Shown here: in pieces, positions 62,692 through 64,000 of the stretch
Numbering within the stretch: the stretch's first letter is position 1
Layout: each line of letters begins with the position of its first letter
Origin: Mesorhizobium sp. WSM3860
GTDB lineage: Bacteria; Pseudomonadota; Alphaproteobacteria; Rhizobiales; Rhizobiaceae
Reading direction: 5' to 3'
Assembly: GCF_002294995.1 (NCBI RefSeq)
Contig: NZ_NSGF01000020.1
Coordinates: forward strand, 1-64,000
Length of the DNA: 64,000 bases
The notes under the pieces: generated by a model
Seen by the model: only the letters and a program-made list of their open reading frames with translations
The model's database searches: none
What the model was told of the DNA's origin: nothing
Program-made: the position numbers and the translations under genes

Positions 62692-62983
62692 GTTTTTCGG
62701 CCATGAAGTCAACGAAAAGGTCGCGCAGAAGCGCGCGGCAGGGCTCCAGCGCCGCGCCGGCCCATCAGCGGTTGGGCAAGTTGGGGAAAACCGTAAAAAC
62801 CGAATCGGTGTTGCCCTGGGGACTCTTGTCACCGAGTCAGCGCATAAGGTAATTGTAGTCGAGAAATAACTAGATTTCGTGCGGCGGATCTAATCACCCG
62901 GTACATGTGGTGTCGTTTGCCCGGCGAGAGCCGGCTCGGGAAAGGATTCTGGCCGCCGCACGCCTCAGCAGGAGCGCGGTCTC
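62692..62983. promoter_or_regulatory. gcrA/argD divergent promoter region with clustered GANTC sites
   Basis: Four GANTC (CcrM methylation) sites lie at 62802 (GAATC), 62821 (GACTC), 62834 (GAGTC) and 62945 (GATTC), four in 148 bases where about one per 256 is expected by chance. AGGAG precedes the gcrA ATG. A plus-strand frame ending at 62869 shows no coding character. In alphaproteobacteria GcrA acts at methylated GANTC promoters, so autoregulation is plausible. Confidence 0.6.
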
Positions 62984-63502
62984 ATGAACTGGACTGACGA
63001 GCGGGTCGAACTTCTCAGGAAATTGTGGTCGGAGGGTCTCAGCGCCAGCCAGATCGCGGCGCAGCTCGGCGGAGTGAGCCGCAATGCCGTCATCGGCAAG
63101 GTGCATCGCCTGAAACTGTCGGGCCGCGGCCGCGCGACCGCGGCGCCGGCACGGCAGAAGAAGGCCACGCAGGGCGCCTCGATGCAGAAGTCCGTGGCTC
63201 GTGCCGCCAGCGCTGCCCGTCATGTGACGGCCTCCATCGGCGCGACCGCTCTGCAGGTGCAGTTCGAGGCGGAGCCGGTGGCGCGCCACTATATCCGCCC
63301 GGTCGAGAACGTTGTCGTGCCAATCTCGCGCAACCTGCAACTCGTCGAGCTGACCGAGCGCACCTGCAAGTGGCCGAACGGCGATCCCCTGTCGGAAGAC
63401 TTCAGCTTCTGCGGCAACGACGCGGGCGAAACCGGGCCGTACTGCAAGTATCACTCGCGCGTCGCGTTTCAGCCGGCGGCGGAGAGGCGGCGGGCGAGGT
63501 GA
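62984..63502 (+). CDS. gcrA: Cell cycle regulator GcrA
   Basis: 172 aa. The N-terminal helix-turn-helix MNWTDERVELLRKLWSEGLSASQIAAQLG and GVSRNAVIGKVHRLKLSGRGR are signatures of GcrA, the sigma-70 cofactor that couples CcrM methylation to transcription. A basic, Ala-rich linker leads to a conserved Cys-containing C-terminal domain (LTERTCKWPNGDP, FCGN, GPYCKYH) that contacts sigma-70. The TGA stop is part of a heptamer repeat array. Confidence 0.95.
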   Translation: MNWTDERVELLRKLWSEGLSASQIAAQLGGVSRNAVIGKVHRLKLSGRGRATAAPARQKKATQGASMQKSVARAASAARHVTASIGATALQVQFEAEPVARHYIRPVENVVVPISRNLQLVELTERTCKWPNGDPLSEDFSFCGNDAGETGPYCKYHSRVAFQPAAERRRAR

Positions 63503-63612
63503 ATGGTGAATGGTGAATGGTGAATGGTGAATGGATATGCGGCCGAATAGAGGTCGCGTGAAGTATCCTTTTCTCACTATTCACTATTCACTATTCACTA
63601 TTCACTATTCAC
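63501..63612. repeat. Paired heptanucleotide repeat arrays
   Basis: Array 1 (63501-63534) is about 4.9 copies of GAATGGT. Array 2 (63574-63612) is about 5.6 copies of TCACTAT, the complement of GAATAGT-type units. The arrays are near-complementary inverted repeats separated by 39 bases. The gcrA stop TGA (63500-63502) and the corA stop (63609-63611 on the minus strand) both fall inside repeat units. Confidence 0.9.
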
Positions 63613-64000
63613 AACCATCCATTCTTCCGGAACCGCCAATACAGGAACGCGCAGATCAGCGCGATCGCCATCAGCACGGTCGGGTAGCCGTATTCCATCT
63701 TCAGTTCAGGCATGTCGTTGAAGTTCATGCCGTAGATGCCCGCGAAGGCCGTCGGCACCGCCAGAATGGCCGCCCATGAGGCAAGCTTCTTGGAGATCGC
63801 CGTTTCCTGGCTCTGTCCGACCAGAAGGCTTGCCTCGAAGGCGAAGGCGAGCACCTCGCGCAGACTGTCGATCTTTTCCTGCACGGTGCGGATGTGGTCC
63901 GTCACGTCGCGGAACAGCGGATGCATGGCGGCATGGATCTGCGGCAGCTCGGCGCTGGTCAGCCGCCGGCAGACCTCGACCAGCGGCAGCGCCGCGTTGC
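63609..64000 (-). CDS. CorA-family divalent cation transporter, C-terminal part
   Basis: Partial: the gene enters from the right edge and ends at 63609. 130 residues are visible (NAALPLVEVCRRLTSAELPQ at the edge). The long stalk helix is followed by TM1 containing the family motif GMN (IYGMNFNDMPEL) and TM2 (VLMAIALICAFLYWRFRKNGWL). Inner-membrane magnesium/cobalt or related metal transporter. Convergent with gcrA. Confidence 0.9.
   Translation of the reverse strand, partial: NAALPLVEVCRRLTSAELPQIHAAMHPLFRDVTDHIRTVQEKIDSLREVLAFAFEASLLVGQSQETAISKKLASWAAILAVPTAFAGIYGMNFNDMPELKMEYGYPTVLMAIALICAFLYWRFRKNGWL

Noticed and set aside
60539..62869. 776-codon plus-strand frame opposite argF and argD
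   Set aside because: Mirror of the third-position GC pattern of the arg genes. Its distal part (about 62692-62869) extends into the intergenic region but has no start signal or recognisable protein.
63501..63612. Heptamer arrays as a CRISPR array
   Set aside because: Units are 7 bases, contiguous and without spacers; no cas genes in the window.

Overview
This 64 kb window is chromosomal DNA of an alphaproteobacterium in the order Hyphomicrobiales (Rhizobiales), most likely Mesorhizobium or a close relative. The evidence is high GC with long antisense shadow ORFs; 5-aminolevulinate synthase (C4 haem pathway); GcrA with clustered GANTC sites; a SAM-II riboswitch before metZ; the rhizobial rhaDI/rhaRSTPQUK and gbpR-chvE-gguABC loci; dctABD with a sigma-54 promoter; and intergenic repeat families that I associate with Mesorhizobium. 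I see no prophage, insertion sequence, CRISPR array or conjugative module. The content is ordered core and metabolic DNA, so the novelty lies mainly in regulation and small features.

Layout. 1-1.9 kb: tail of an unidentified gene, then dhaK-dhaL. 1.9-7.6 kb (minus): heterotetrameric sarcosine oxidase soxBDAG plus a TetR regulator, with two palindromes upstream of soxB. 7.9-10.7 kb: a small acyltransferase-like gene, a secreted Cys-rich protein, an RsuA-family pseudouridine synthase and a phosphoglycerate mutase-family gene. 10.9-15.7 kb: dctA divergent from dctBD. 15.8-17.9 kb: small membrane protein and gamma-glutamyltransferase. 18-28.9 kb: complete L-rhamnose import and catabolism locus. 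29.1-34.9 kb: D-amino-acid dehydrogenase-like gene, galE, hemA, an aminotransferase and mscL. 35.2-39.4 kb: CrbS-like transporter-histidine kinase and its LuxR-type regulator. 39.5-46.1 kb: periplasmic protein, DUF952, pyrD, a frameshifted MATE gene, a histone-deacetylase-like hydrolase, a small membrane protein, a glycosyltransferase/acyltransferase pair and tRNA-Gly(CCC). 46.2-54.1 kb: ClpP-like secreted protein, an arginine-rich Tat-exported protein and gbpR/chvE-gguABC. 54.1-59.3 kb: amino-acid binding protein, dcd, SAM-II riboswitch-metZ, GT21 glycosyltransferase and apaG. 59.4-64 kb: argD-argF-hslO, gcrA and a partial corA.

How the genes work together. Two ABC sugar systems (rhamnose; ChvE/Ggu) share one pattern, a binding-protein gene followed by a strong hairpin and then the ATPase and permease genes. 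C4-dicarboxylate and probable acetate sensing (dct, crbSR) and one-carbon use (sox) complete the carbon-scavenging theme.

The most interesting unexplained feature is the leader of argD. A 21-codon ORF with 7 Arg codons ends on the argD start codon and contains a terminator-like hairpin, which suggests an arginine attenuator. Other points worth checking are the hairpin that covers the crbS ribosome-binding site, the poly-Arg/Trp Tat substrate, the paired heptamer repeats that supply the stop codons of gcrA and corA, and the GANTC cluster in front of gcrA.
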